Positions 1-11,421 of a stretch of 64,000 bases of DNA are shown in pieces. Source of the stretch: Valencia hispanica. Taxonomy: Eukaryota; Chordata; Actinopteri; Cyprinodontiformes; Valenciidae. The DNA is taken from assembly GCA_963556495.2 (NCBI GenBank), contig OY747702.1, positions 28,669,680 through 28,733,679 of the forward strand, in the 5' to 3' direction. The notes beneath the pieces are model-generated. The model made no database searches. It was not told the origin of the DNA and was given only the letters and a program-made list of their open reading frames with translations. Position 1 is the stretch's first letter. Each line of letters starts with the position of its first letter. A program made the translations under genes and the position numbers.

Positions 1-795
1 ACTCCATTTATCGCCATGTAATTCTAATTTTTACAATTACCACTGTATATTTATGCTTTTGCATATTCTTAAAAGCCATCAGATTCAGTCATGCTCAGGA
101 CTGCCAGCCAAAATCCAAATGGGTGGCCTTGGTGTTGGACAAAAAGGTTTTTCAGTGCTGTAAAGTCAACATTATGTTCTCTCTGAGTCAGAGAAAGCCT
201 CTAAAAGTACTACACTGTCAAAAGGTTGTCTAACAGCTGTGAAACATCTTTCAACACAGAGCAAATATCTACAGGTTATTTGCTGTTACAGTAATTTGTC
301 ACATTAATTAATTACCATCCTGTCAGTAGTGTTGTTTATTTGTTGAATGTAACTTCATATTTTACTTGGATCTTTACAAGGTTATTTATGCACGATTTCC
401 TTTTTTGATAAGCAAATGAATCGAGACATGGATGTTTTGCAGAACTCAGAGAACCGCTGTGAAATTTACAATTCCTAGCCGAACTTAGCTTTTGAGTCTT
501 ACTACACAGTTTAAAAAATGTTTGGTAGAAGAGTAATCACAATTATTTATAATAGCAAACATTGTATTTATTAATGAAGACTACAAATTAAACAATACAG
601 GCATTTTTCTTTATCTGTAGATATTTCTGTTTGTCTCTGTATTATAATATCAGTGTCATTCAACAATTTTTATTTTGTCAAAGTCTCTGGCATCTCTGTT
701 ATATAAACAAGATGTTTCCTTTGGCTTTGATGATCTACAGTGACGAACATTGTAAAAACTATGAACAAATAGAATCAAATTCAGTTGGAAAAGAG
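1..795. other. unannotated AT-rich DNA
   Basis: No gene, repeat end or RNA structure is recognisable here. The sequence is AT-rich with short random open frames only. Confidence 0.5.
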
Positions 796-1290
796 TAAAG
801 CCTAGTTTATACTTCTCCGTCAGCAGGTCTGCACAGGCATGCACACGTTTCGAATGGGACTTCTCCGTTGCAGGGAGAGTCTCGCAATGCAATTCTCCGC
901 CAGGAGGCGGCCACCTTCAAGCCCACATTTCCCACAATTTTCCATCACGAATTAAAAGTCTGCTACATATCTTTGCACTCCTTTAGTGAATTGTTGTATA
1001 AATAATAATTTCTTTGGACTTCTTCCGCAAGACGTTCTTCGAGCTGCTCAATGTCAGCTGCTAGATATCTTCAGCATTCTGTTTTTTGGGAAATGTCGGC
1101 CCTGTTGACAAATTTAAAGGAAGTAGCATGCTGACCAATCACAGGCTTGCGCTCTTTCAATCTTTCAGTGGACATTTAAAAAATTGCATATGTGTTTGCC
1201 ACACTCTGCGGGCCTGCCACAGAGCACTTGTGTCGACAGATGATGGTTCTCTGCACCCCCCACCGGCGGAGAAGTATAAGCTAGGCTTTA
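796..1290. mobile_element. non-autonomous inverted-repeat transposon (MITE)
   Basis: The two ends are inverted copies of each other. Bases 796-820 match the reverse complement of 1266-1290 at 23 of 25 positions, both beginning TAAAGCCTAG and containing ATACTTCTCCG. The interior has no transposase-like frame, so this is a non-autonomous element. GAG lies directly outside both ends (793-795 and 1291-1293). If the element is taken to start two bases further in, the flanks instead read TA on both sides. The target duplication is therefore ambiguous between GAG and TA, and the superfamily (PIF/Harbinger-like or Tc1/mariner-like) stays open. The end motif resembles teleost Harbinger MITEs from general knowledge only. 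Confidence 0.75.
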
Positions 1291-1293
1291 GAG

Positions 1294-2099
1294 CTGTGGA
1301 GAAAATCAAGCTTTGTTAGAGAATTACCAAATTACCGAACCTATGTTTTGCACCACACTATTTCCTGTTTATTGTGTTAATGGCATAAATATGGCAATAG
1401 CTACGCAAAGTTGTGTCCCAGCAGTAGTCTAAATATTACAGGAGGCTTAAGAAGAAAATAGGAAATATTTTTAGACAGCTGGGACAGAGGATGTCTGTTT
1501 TACTTAAACTAACATTAGTGTAGGAATCTGAACTGTGCAATTAATTTCTGAATGTTTAAGTAGAACAATAACTACCACAAGATTTAGACTAGCATCTCAG
1601 GAGATTGGCTAACTCTGTGGCTGTGGATCTCTCATGTGTAACTCAGTACAGGAGGTACGTTTTCATGAATTGAAGAAAGTTTTTTTATACAGAGCAGTAA
1701 GTGGCTGTTAAGTCAGATTTACCTCTCAAACCATGTTACAATGGAGTTATACCAAAATGTATAACTGCATTTAAGAAGATTAATTTGTGAAAACTGTGCA
1801 GGTAGGTCCACTCTGGGGATTATGGATACTGGATCCAATGAGGGAAGCATGATTCAGACCTGGGTCACTATATAGTGGTCATTTGGGGCTATTGAAGCAA
1901 AGATGGGTCCATCTTGTATCTACTGGAAGAACTGTGCTGTCCACACCCAAGGAAGTGTGTGGAAGTGTATGTAGATAACGACTGTTTCTGGCCACCAGAT
2001 CTATTAAGACGTTACTAGAATAGGCTTAATTTCATAAATCATATGTTGAGTTTATCCTATGAATTCTTTTTACTGTTTTATTTGTAGAGTTTGTAACCA
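1294..2099. other. unannotated DNA
   Basis: I see no coding region or repeat boundary in this stretch. Confidence 0.45.
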
Positions 2100-2116
2100 C
2101 AAATGCTGGAACTTTG

Positions 2117-2255
2117 GTACCCAAGCATCAAGCACGAACTGTCTGTTAAAGTGATCCTCGAAGAATCTCAATCAGGTTTAGGCCGGACTTTGAATAGGGC
2201 ACTCATTATGCTTTTTTCAAATGAGGATTTTCCACTGTGCTTCGAGCCAGTGGGG
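2117..2255 (-). pseudogene. Tc1-like transposase relic, C-terminal part
   Basis: Read on the minus strand, this segment matches the relic near 6400-6530 over about 130 bases. Both decay from the Tc1 transposase block that runs from the second catalytic Asp (QDND-P-KH) to the third residue (SPDLNPIE). Here only traces such as the LNLIE-like stretch survive, with frameshifts and stops. No terminal inverted repeat is evident. It is in the opposite orientation to the copy at 6.4 kb. Confidence 0.6.
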
Positions 2256-2259
2256 AGGG

Positions 2260-4220
2260 TGGGGGGGTGGTCCAACATGTGTGATTTCAGTAACTCTAAG
2301 TTAGAGATCTCCTTTGAGCTAATCACCGTTTTTAGACGTGGGAACCAATGTGTCCTGTGATGAATGGAGACTGTTGCCTTCAGTGGGGGTCGGCAACCAT
2401 TGGTGGCATATAAAGCTAAGAATGAGGGTTATGTTTGTGGATCAGATCAGATTGGAGGCCATTTGTTGGCCTCCCAGGATGTCTAGATGTGTGAAACCCA
2501 CACATGCCTGACCTAAAGTGGCCTCCACCCAAACATTAAGACAAAGCACCTTTAACATTCAAAACTCCATGCATCAATTTGGGGCCTTTTAATGTGATAA
2601 ACTTCATGTAGAACAGTGGTAATTTGACAGGGGTTTTCTGAAGTGTTTGTTTCATTCAGGACCAAACTATGTTGGGTTAAATTTGGTCTGAAAGGGGATA
2701 TAAAAAAGCTCTTTTATCTCTTTGTGCTTTCTTCATTCATAAAATGTGGTTTCAGTTTGATGTTCTGGAACATGTTAGAGTGAAACCCGGAGACTTGGGT
2801 ACGGAGAGAGCCTTCAACTATAAAGGCACAGAAAAAAGTACAATAATCACCATGACTTTAAACTGCATTATATATATATGTATTTATGTGTGTGGCTGTT
2901 AAATAAGACAATGTGTGGACCAAGCTAGAGAAAACATGGTGCGAATGTTCAAAAGAAAGCTTTAACCCAGATAAACTCCCCTGGAAAGAGTCCCACACTT
3001 TTCTCCTGGGTCTGAGTCCTATTTAAACTAAATTCCAGCCTCACTTCTCTGTGCGGTTTTAGCCAAGTTGATCCCAATAAAGATTTTTACCACTACTACT
3101 TTGCACTTATTTGCACATATCTCACCCCTAGTTCTCTTAGCTCTCACCTTGGCCAGTTCCTTGGTCTGGTTTTTCTTGCGTCTTATTCTGGCACTTGAAA
3201 CAGACAGGCAAATTACAGTGGCATTGGAAACCGAGGTGAGAGCATGAAATCTGCTGCGGCCAACCACTTACTGACTGGTGCTGCATGATATTGGCTGATC
3301 CCGGGGTAGATTACACCCTCGTGCCTTGTTAAGAATGATACAGGTGAGTGGAAATATGCTAACTGAGAAGGCTAAAAAGTACTAACAGCATTATCAGGTG
3401 GATATAAAGTCAGAGGGCCGAGAGAAAAAGAACAATGAAACTTTGTTCACTGTTGATTACATTTATTTCTTTCATGTACTTAATATTTGTATGTTAACAT
3501 CTTTTCTTTTATGCTTACGCTTTCTTCCTACCTTTTCCAGTAAAGCTCTTACAATTGCCTTGTTTATGGATGGTGCTGTACGAATAAACTTGCCTTACCT
3601 TCTGCACAAAGCCCCTTTTCTTAATTTGTTTTTTCTCCTCAACCATCTTAATGAATTTGTCTATGATCTGATGACAGCTACATAAAAATCTTCCGTGTCA
3701 TCATTAGCAACTGGCACAATAGAGGACTTATTGCAGTGATCAAACACTGAACAGTGTAAATAATTATGCAGACAAGTTCTTCATACTGTATATGCAACTC
3801 TATGTTTTCCTTATGATGGGAAAAAAGCATTTTTTTAATACTGATCCAAAGAAATCCAGTTCAACGCACAATGATAACCAGAACTGATATGTTTGAGCTC
3901 CTAACTATCCTAAAGTCTTCAAATGCAGTTTTTAGGTCACTCCCTTCACATGCCACCTTTTCTGTATGCCTTTCTTAGACTTGTGTACTTTGCACCCCCC
4001 CAAAAAAAAAGAAAAAACAAAACAACACAGAAAAGGGTTGTGTGGATGAGCCTCCTTTGTAGAGGCAACTTTTATAGCAGCAAGTCATTTTGCTTATGTC
4101 CCAACTAGCCTTGCAAATCTGCAAGTCAAAACTTTTGCATGGTTTTTCTTCGCTAAATACCCCACAGCTTGTGTTCTGTAACAACTTTGAGGCCTTAACA
4201 CTGGCTTGCACTCGATTCTA
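2260..4220. other. unannotated DNA with a weak LTR-like patch
   Basis: No gene is recognisable. Around 3000-3130 there is a TATTTAAA motif followed by AATAAA, a layout reminiscent of an LTR. I could not find matching ends or flanking duplications, so it is not called. Short homopolymers occur near 4005-4020. Confidence 0.4.
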
Positions 4221-4224
4221 TTTA

Positions 4225-4432
4225 TGGATGCAAGAGTAAACATGGCTGAAAACAAGAGCACATGATTTATTTCCATTTGTAAAAAGTAATCTATCACTGT
4301 GTATCATTTTCTTTTTTATGTCCAAATTATATGCCAGTTTGTGTAGGTCTACCCCAATAAGACAGTATATTGTGTCGCTGAACCGTGGGAAAACAGGAAA
4401 ATTTTTAAGGGGTACGAATACTTTCACAAGTT
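4225..4432 (+). mobile_element. Tc1-like transposon right-end fragment
   Basis: The last 45 bases contain the phrase AAGGGGTACGAATACTTTC, the typical Tc1 terminal repeat reading outward. The preceding 150 bases keep the order of inner repeat motifs seen in the other Tc1 copies of the window (ACTTTGTGT-, GGTCTA-, CCCAATAA-like). The matching left end and the transposase were not found, so this is a truncated, old copy. Confidence 0.5.
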
Positions 4433-4924
4433 TAAGATAACTTTCCTGAAACTTGTAAAAACAGGGGCATGTGATACCAAAAGTCTAGTTAATGACTAAA
4501 AAGTGGCTGTAAAACAGTAGACCATTATATAGACTGGCTCTCACATTTACTTTTACTTCCATAAAGGTAAAATACCAGTATAGAAAATCCATGTGGAGAA
4601 GGTTTTGCTTCAAATAACCGCAGCGTTCGACTTCCTCAGAAGGAACCAGAATCTTTGATATATATGTCAGGGCACTGCGGGTTCCTTTGATTTACATCAG
4701 CTCTGCATGGTTTGGTACAGGAAAAAATAGTAAATCATCCAACTTGTTCTGATAGGCATAAAAATCAGGAGTGTCAGCCAATATCTTTATCTTGAGCGTA
4801 CATTTCAACAGACTTGAGTTATGTCGGATCCAACTGGGGGTTCCCAGAGTAAAAAAAAGTGTAAAAAAAGTTCATTTGTAAACATATCCTTAAAAACCAT
4901 CAGAGCACTTGATGTCATTGTTTT

Positions 4925-4943
4925 ATGCCAACACTGTTGAGTT
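4925..4943 (+). repeat. 19-base direct repeat, copy 1
   Basis: ATGCCAACACTGTTGAGTT occurs here and again at 5494-5512, exactly identical and 569 bases apart. Flanking bases differ. The origin is unknown; it could be two remnants of one dispersed repeat. Confidence 0.8.
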
Positions 4944-5493
4944 GTATGTCACAGTTCATTAGCATTACAAATGTTGAGTTTTTCTTGAAATTTGGATAAA
5001 ATGTGCTACTGTGCTGGTATCAAAATTTAATCTCATACTTAAGATTACTTAAAGCAGAGAAAAAAGAACCCCCAGCTGTTATGAGCCAAACAGTAAACCC
5101 CTATATATCTGCGCCTGCTTTACAATGCTTTAGTTTTGGTAATATGTTAGTAATTACAGAGATAGGGACAAATTTCCTTCATATAACTTGTTAAAATAGA
5201 TTTCTATGGTATTTTTTTCTTTTTATAATTGTTTGCAGAAGCATCTTAGAGATTAAACCCTGAAGGGATGAATGAAAATATAAAAAATTATTATAGGAAG
5301 AAGTTAGTTGATAAAATCATGAAATTCTGCTGGTTTACATAACAAAATGCAGACTACAGTACTGCTCTCTCTACAACCAATCATAAATTCATGAATATAA
5401 AAAAATCATCTGTAAGCTGCTTCTTTTAAGAATGATCATCTTTTTAGTTTAAAACCATTACAATCTATCCAATCACAGTCTTTCAAAACATTG

Positions 5494-5512
5494 ATGCCAA
5501 CACTGTTGAGTT
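5494..5512 (+). repeat. 19-base direct repeat, copy 2
   Basis: Exact second copy of the repeat at 4925-4943. It runs straight into the hairpin at 5511-5543. Confidence 0.8.
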
Positions 5513-5543
5513 TTTGAACGCTCTGACGTTACTCGTTCAAAAA
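5511..5543. repeat. perfect 10-bp hairpin
   Basis: TTTTTGAACG (5511-5520) and CGTTCAAAAA (5534-5543) are exact reverse complements around a 13-base spacer. The stem is AT-rich and could be the tip of a decayed inverted-repeat element. No function is implied. Confidence 0.7.
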
Positions 5544-6129
5544 TAAACGTTTCATTACTGCGAGGTTTGAGAGCTAAGACAGTGTGTTGTCCTAACTCTA
5601 CTTGTGTTTTTTTGACGCTGCCCCTGTAGCAGGTGCAGGCTCGCCCCACTGTGAACTCTCAGGGGGCGGGTCATGTGTCACTTTATCCGATTGTTGGCCT
5701 CCTTGTTTGGTCCAATTGGCTGCTCAGGTTCCTGGAGCGAGAACGTGGCTGGGATGGCTGTCGGGCCTTTCACTCAGTCGGTGAAGGACTGGGATCAGTC
5801 TGATGTTTCAGCCTGTTCTGAGTTTACATTCAGCCATTTGAGTGTCTGCATTGCAAAATGTCAACTGTGTGAATTAAAGGCACAATGCTTTGTAAGATAA
5901 CCTGAATAAATACAAAATGTATTTTTGAAATGATTTTATTTATTAAGGGCAAAGTAAAATAATCAGCCACCTTGTTAAATCCTGAATAAGCCACAATAAC
6001 AAAATCTCTTGGTTCAGTTTCTCAAGCCACAACCAGGACTTATTACTGCCAGACCTGTAGAATAAAGAAATCCCTTAAATAGAACCTGTCTGACAACATA
6101 AAGTATTCTAAAAGATCTTAAAAGGCATA

Positions 6130-6640
6130 ACATCATGCATCAATCTAAAGAAATTCAACAACAGATGAGTAACAAAACCATCTATCAACATGCTATTTCT
6201 GACTCAGGGACGACAGGTGAAAATTGCATCTATGGAAGAAAAAATCCTCTTGATGGCCCCAAAGGTTTGGGAAAAATATTCAGTGGAGGGAGAAAACAAA
6301 AGAGGAACTTTGTGTGTGGATAGTCCCATTACATCTGCCATAAAATCCTATTACTTTAGGACCTAAATTTCAAATGTATGTGGGTTATGCAAAAGGACAA
6401 TGGCTTGAAGCACAGTAGAAAATCCTCATTTGAAAAAAACATATGGAGTGCCCTATTCAAAGTCCGGCCTAAACCTGATTGAGATACTTCGAGTATCACT
6501 TTAATAGGCAGTTCAAGCTTGTAAACCCTCCATTATGGTTGAATTAAAACAATTTAGCAAAATAGAGTCAGCCAAAATTCTTCAACAACGTAATAAAAGA
6601 CTGATTGCCACTTTTTCACCTGGGAGCAGGGTGGTAGATA
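6130..6640 (+). pseudogene. Tc1-like transposase relic, C-terminal half
   Basis: On the plus strand a decayed transposase can be followed. A QKDNGLKHS stretch (6391-6420 region) corresponds to the QDNDPKHS box with the second catalytic Asp. NSKSGLNLIEILR (about 6458-6495) corresponds to the SPDLNPIE box with the catalytic Glu. A C-terminal ELKQF-like segment follows near 6540-6570. Stops and frameshifts separate the pieces, so it cannot encode a working enzyme. The N-terminal DNA-binding half and both terminal repeats are missing or too diverged to see. The copy at 2117-2255 is the same family, inverted. Confidence 0.65.
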
Positions 6641-8111
6641 TTTTTTTTTTTACCCAAATAAATGAAATCATAATTTAAAAAATATATATGTGCAAGGGAT
6701 TTGTGTCAAGCTATGAATCGTGTCCAGACAGTTGACACATTTGATAGAGCAGCATGACAAAGGCATGTACCGTTCATTGCTGTTCCCCAATCACCCCCTT
6801 GTATCAGCTATAATTGCACATCAGAGATAGAGGATGAAATACTTTAGTAAGAAAGTGATTATGAAGGAGAAATCATTTAAGTGGTAATGTTTCTGCAAGA
6901 ATCAGTCAAGCCAATTTCATTCCCTCACACACATGTTTACTAGGATAGGATTAATTCTTCACAGCTAATATGAAGCAGACTTTTGCTCTCCTGCTGTACC
7001 AGGTTCCTGGCAGGTCACCTGAGCTGCTGCTGGCCTTGAACCCAAACTCCCTCACCAAGAGCGCATAAAGTGGAGAAAAAAAGTCCAAGTGCATGACATG
7101 TCTATTTGGTTGTTTAATAATAAAAAGTCTAATTCGGATATTTGAAATAACATTCCCAACACAAACGCTTAACAAACATTTTTAATCAATTGAAGGAGCT
7201 TTAGAAGAAAAGCCTCAAGATGTTAATCAAGTTTCAGCCTCTTCCTGCCTGGTCAAGTGGTGGTTAAAAACTTGTGGGCGTGAACGCCTTTCTGACCATC
7301 AGACAGGTTCTTGGACTCCACCAAAATCCCAGATCAACCGGTGAGGTAGATAAACTCATACGTCAGTACAATAAATTCATTTTGCGGTTACTTTGAATGG
7401 GATTTACAGCTCATGTCGTCCACTCAAAGCGGTAGCGCTTTTCAAAATGTTTTATGTTTTTATTTACAGAACGGTTCCAGGCTCATAAATCGGTTACAGG
7501 AGGTTTATAGTAAAACTAACTGTGGGTTTTCCAACAAAGGAAACGTTGTGTCCACGCACCTTTTTCCAGCTAAGCCAATAAGACCTTAAACTAAACCAAA
7601 CATGGTGAATCCAAATAAACTTCCTGCTGTAGGAATTTCTGAAAGCATGCATTGTTGTAGAATATCCAGGTGCAGTAAGATATCAAATGTGTCAAGATTA
7701 CTCTGCTTAGTGGGATGAATTCAAGAAGAAGACTGTTGGCAGGATATGTTATTGAGCCTCATTTGTAATTACAGTGGCATGCAAAGGTTCACCCAGGAAT
7801 CCTTTTAATATCTACATTTAAGAGAAAGATAAATGAATTTATCTCTAAGTAGCAGCATAGATATTTCTCAATTTAAAAAAAAAGCCATATTAGGGTATTA
7901 CTAGGAGTATAACAATAAAGCTCATTAAACAAGACAACACATGATATATGGTTTTACGAGTATAAACAAGTCAAAGTTGTAAAAATATTTCTGGAGGAAA
8001 GTATTAAAATGCTTCTGTGTTCATAAAAAGAAGAAAATGTTTCACAAATTACAAACTGTGCTTTATATGTTTATCTCAATCTAAGGTAGTCCAAATCCCC
8101 AAAAAAGCATA
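6641..8111. other. unannotated DNA with one Tc1-like end motif
   Basis: No gene is recognisable. At 7770-7790 a TA is followed by CAGTGGCATGCAAAGG, which looks like the start of a Tc1/mariner terminal repeat. No partner end was found, and the sequence is interrupted at 8112 by hAT element 1. The rest is AT-rich and featureless. Confidence 0.4.
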
Positions 8112-9016
8112 GAAAAAACTAGGGCTGTCAAAATGAACACAAGTCGATTAATTTGTAGAATTAACGCGATATACTTTATTAAAAACGCAATTACACATGC
8201 ACAGAATGAGCCGCCCTGTTAATTCCACATCTCAACCTGCGCTGCTTTCAGTGCTCGCTCGCCACGTAAACAGCAAGGCAGACCCAAACTGCATCCGTGG
8301 TTCCATGTGAACGGCTCTTAGGGATTATCGGTTCATGTCAGTCTCTGCTCTACTGCATGTGTAGTCTGCAGAAAGAGACGCGATTATGTCTTGTGCTGTT
8401 GGTCGTTTTGATAAAAAATAAATAAATCTGTATTTCTTCAACTTGCCCCTTTCAAGGCAAAAAAAAAAGATGTCTTTGGTTGCAAGCGATCAGAAGAAGC
8501 GATTGGAAATAAGCAGATGATTTAAAATGCAACAATCTGCATGAATAACTTCACATCAGGTAAGCCTTGGCTAACAAACAAGCTAACATACAGTAGCTAA
8601 CCAACACTGCAGCTGCAAGACAACTGCAAATAATAACAGTGGGAACCAGGGATTAGGGCTGCACGATTAACCTTTATCGCATCGATATTGAGGTTTTAAC
8701 TCCTGCGATAACCTAACCTCAGGAGGCTGAGCTTTTTCCCGCCGCTGACATTTGAGTGACAAACCTATTCACCAATCAAAATGGTTGAGTCTCGCATTCC
8801 TGGCTTGCTGGCCAATCAGAAATGGTGATGGGAAACAAGCTTGTATGCAGAGCAGTTTTACCAACTTGACGACTTTGTCACTATATTTAGCGACTTTTCC
8901 GACCCCCTTGGCAACGTAAAAAAAAAAAAGTGACTAGTGACAAATCTAACGGCTTTTCCATGTGTTGCTAGAGACTTTTGGCGACTTGTTCAATGTGAAA
9001 GCAAAATGTATTTCTA

Positions 9017-9739
9017 ACCCCTCCTTTCCACCGAACGTGTAAGCGGCACGTTACAGGAGCAGCACGTTTCAATTTTGTATTCTGCTGCTTGGCCCTTTCC
9101 ACCGGGTGCGTATGAGGCGCATAGCAGCAGGGAAGCAGCTGTCACCGAGAGCACGAAATCACGGGAGATTAGCAAAATCACGCGTGGTTTTGTCAGTAAA
9201 CACAACAACCATAGACATATATAAACATCTATGACAATAATAACCAGGAAAAGAAAACAACATGGCTCCAAAAGGTTGGTGTTTTATGTTATGTCCGTTT
9301 TATATTCGCCAATAAGTTTATGTTATGTCAGGGAATATCCAAAATCGCTCATTTGTGTGATGACACACAAATGAGACCCTCCTGCGAGGTACTGACTTCT
9401 CACCGGGCCGCACAGGTAGTGACTTTTTTTTAAGTAAAGCAACCGCAAAGCAGCACGTTTCTTTTATTTTGAAAATTTCCGGTGCCGATCCGTATATTTC
9501 CTGTCTCCCCTATCCAAAATGTAGAAATGTACGTGTTTCAGAGGCGTACTGCGTAGAAAATAGGACTGCCGCGTATATTTAGAAAAGTGTTGCGACATGT
9601 CGCTCCTCAGACGCGGCAGACTCGTGCTGCTTTCGCCTCTGGTGGAGAGGGCTCTATTGACTACAGTGGTGGCTATCAGCTGCACATGACGTGCTGCACC
9701 TGTAACCTGCTGCTTACGCGTCCGGTGGAAAGGAGGGGT
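9017..9739. mobile_element. inverted-repeat MITE with duplicated terminal motif
   Basis: The first 50 or so bases (ACCCCTCCTTTCCACCG onward) match the reverse complement of the last 50 (ending GGTGGAAAGGAGGGGT), with several mismatches. The same end motif recurs inside at about 9092-9130 (CCCTTTCCACCGGGTGCG) and a GCAGCACGT motif recurs several times. The repeated subterminal motif suggests multiple transposase-binding sites. No flanking duplication was clear and no transposase is encoded. The superfamily is unassigned. Confidence 0.65.
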
Positions 9740-9818
9740 CACTCTTCTCAGTGGGTAGCAGGAGAGGAACCTGGCTGCAGATCTCTGCTGTCAGTCTCTC
9801 TCCGCTGCCGCGCTCAGG

Positions 9819-11421
9819 TAGGGTTGCCAACCGTCCCGTAAAAAACAGAATCGTCCCGTATTCAGAGAAAATATTACGCGTTCCGTATTAAGGTGAGAAG
9901 TAATGCGATTTGTACCGTATTTCAGCTAGAATGAAAAGACACAAAGCTGGAGTTATTCTGTGTCTTTACGCTGCGCAGCTGCCTCGTCTTCTCTCATTCT
10001 CTCCCCTTCCTCTCCTGTTGCTCCTTCAATCATGAAACTGATCAATGATCAGCTGATCGGCTTTTCTGTCGCAGTCCGGTTTCTGTTTGTTTATCGGGGA
10101 CTTTTAGCAGATAGAGGAAACCAGCGGGTGTTGCGCTAAACAACAGCAGCACGTTTAAGCTTGATAAACTGTTAGAATTGATTTAATATTACTTTCTGAT
10201 GTTTGCTGAAGCCACAGCCGTAACAGCAGCTGGTCATGATATCGGTTTGGATATGTGGTGAGATGGAAACATGAAGATGAAACCAGGAGATGTTCTTACT
10301 GAATCACCAGAGCTGAACAGGTGATGGAGAAACAGGTTTACCTTTTAGGTGAGATGAATGAGTTGAAGGGTAGTTATAAACTGTTTCTGAGAGACAAATA
10401 ACACCAGGATAATTTTTGAGCTGACAGCTGGTAAATGTGCAGGGGCGGCTCTAGCAAAGTTTTGCCCGGGGGCCAGGTAGGGCATTAACAGGAAAAGGGG
10501 GGCACAAATACATACTTTTCTTATTCTCATTTAAAATGTCTAGCTTTTAATAAATAATTATCTGAATCTTACAACCAATTGGATGTAGTGGTCATAAATC
10601 CTTTATCGTATACAGCCAATATTAAGTCTAATACTGTTGGGTTCCTTGGGTGTTTGGGTTTTAGGTTTGAGTTTTTTTCCTTCCACTGCGTTTTTGTCTC
10701 CCTCTGGTGGTCTTGTGTTTGGTTGCCCTTGTCTGTGTTAATCTCTTTATTTTCCCAAGTTCCTATTAATACTTATCCTTATTAGTCCCAGTTAGTTTTG
10801 TTATATTTAATTCCTCTTTAGTATTCACCTCTGTCTACGTCCACCTTCTCATTTGTGTTTCCTTAGTTTATCTCTTTATTTAATTCTTCCTTCTGTTCTC
10901 CAGTGTTTCCTTAAGTTTTCCTTAGAGTTCTCATTAGTCTTATCTTTAGACAGTTTCTAGTTTCTTAAGAGTTTTCTGTTTTCCTTGCCTTTCTTGTCTC
11001 CCTGCCACTCTGCTCCTTACCCAGTTTCACTCATTGCCCTCACCTGCATCTGCTTTCACTAATTGGTCTCCTGCTCCTTCTCTGTTCACATCCTCACTCT
11101 CCCCTCAGTATATATTCGGTTCTCACTCAGTCACAACTTGCTGGTTCATCATTCCTCCCTCTCTGGTTCCTGCCTTCCCTGTTGCCCGTCTACCTGTTTT
11201 GCCTTTGCTGTGGTTTTTGATCCTGAGTTGTGTAAGTCCTTGTTTTATTATTATTAAAACAATCTTATTTACTTTCTGCATTTGGGTCCTCAAAATAATT
11301 CATTTCTTTGCATTTGTTTTACACGTGCATTTAATTAAAGTCGATTAGGTGGATTAAGCATCATGAGGCGGAGGATGGGGGGTTTGTTCCTTATTCTTTT
11401 TGCTGGGAGTTGGCAACCCTA
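9819..11421. mobile_element. hAT transposon 3, nested in hAT 2
   Basis: The ends TAGGGTTGCCAAC (9819-9831) and its exact reverse complement (11409-11421) define the element. It is flanked by CGCTCAGG (9811-9818) and CTGTCAGG (11422-11429), which agree at 6 of 8 positions, so the duplication is eroded. The interior has no transposase frame. It includes an LTR-like repeat (10640-11345) and, near 10439, a CAGGGGCGGCTCTAG motif resembling yet another transposon end whose partner I could not find. Confidence 0.8.
10640..11345 (+). repeat. LTR-like dispersed repeat, copy 1
   Basis: This pyrimidine-rich stretch shares ordered motifs with 14186-15215: CACCTGCATCTG, then CCCTCAG followed by a TATA-like or TTTAAG box, then GCATTTGGGTCCT near the end. 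The layout (promoter-like box, then a T-rich segment, then a fixed end) suggests an LTR or similar retroelement end. I could not define exact termini or a target duplication. It lies inside hAT element 3. Confidence 0.4.

Larger units (their letters stand above)
4433..6129. other. unannotated DNA with short repeats
   Basis: No gene or complete element is recognised. The stretch holds a pair of exact 19-base direct repeats and a perfect 10-bp hairpin, listed separately. A somewhat GC-richer patch lies at about 5600-5780, without a recognisable frame. Confidence 0.4.

Noticed and set aside
2381..2400. transposon end motif (GGTCGGCAACC)
   Set aside because: A short match to a frequent fish hAT terminus, with no matching right end nearby.
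3000..3130. possible LTR (TATTTAAA, AATAAA, T-rich end)
   Set aside because: No TG/CA ends, flanking duplication or second copy could be found.
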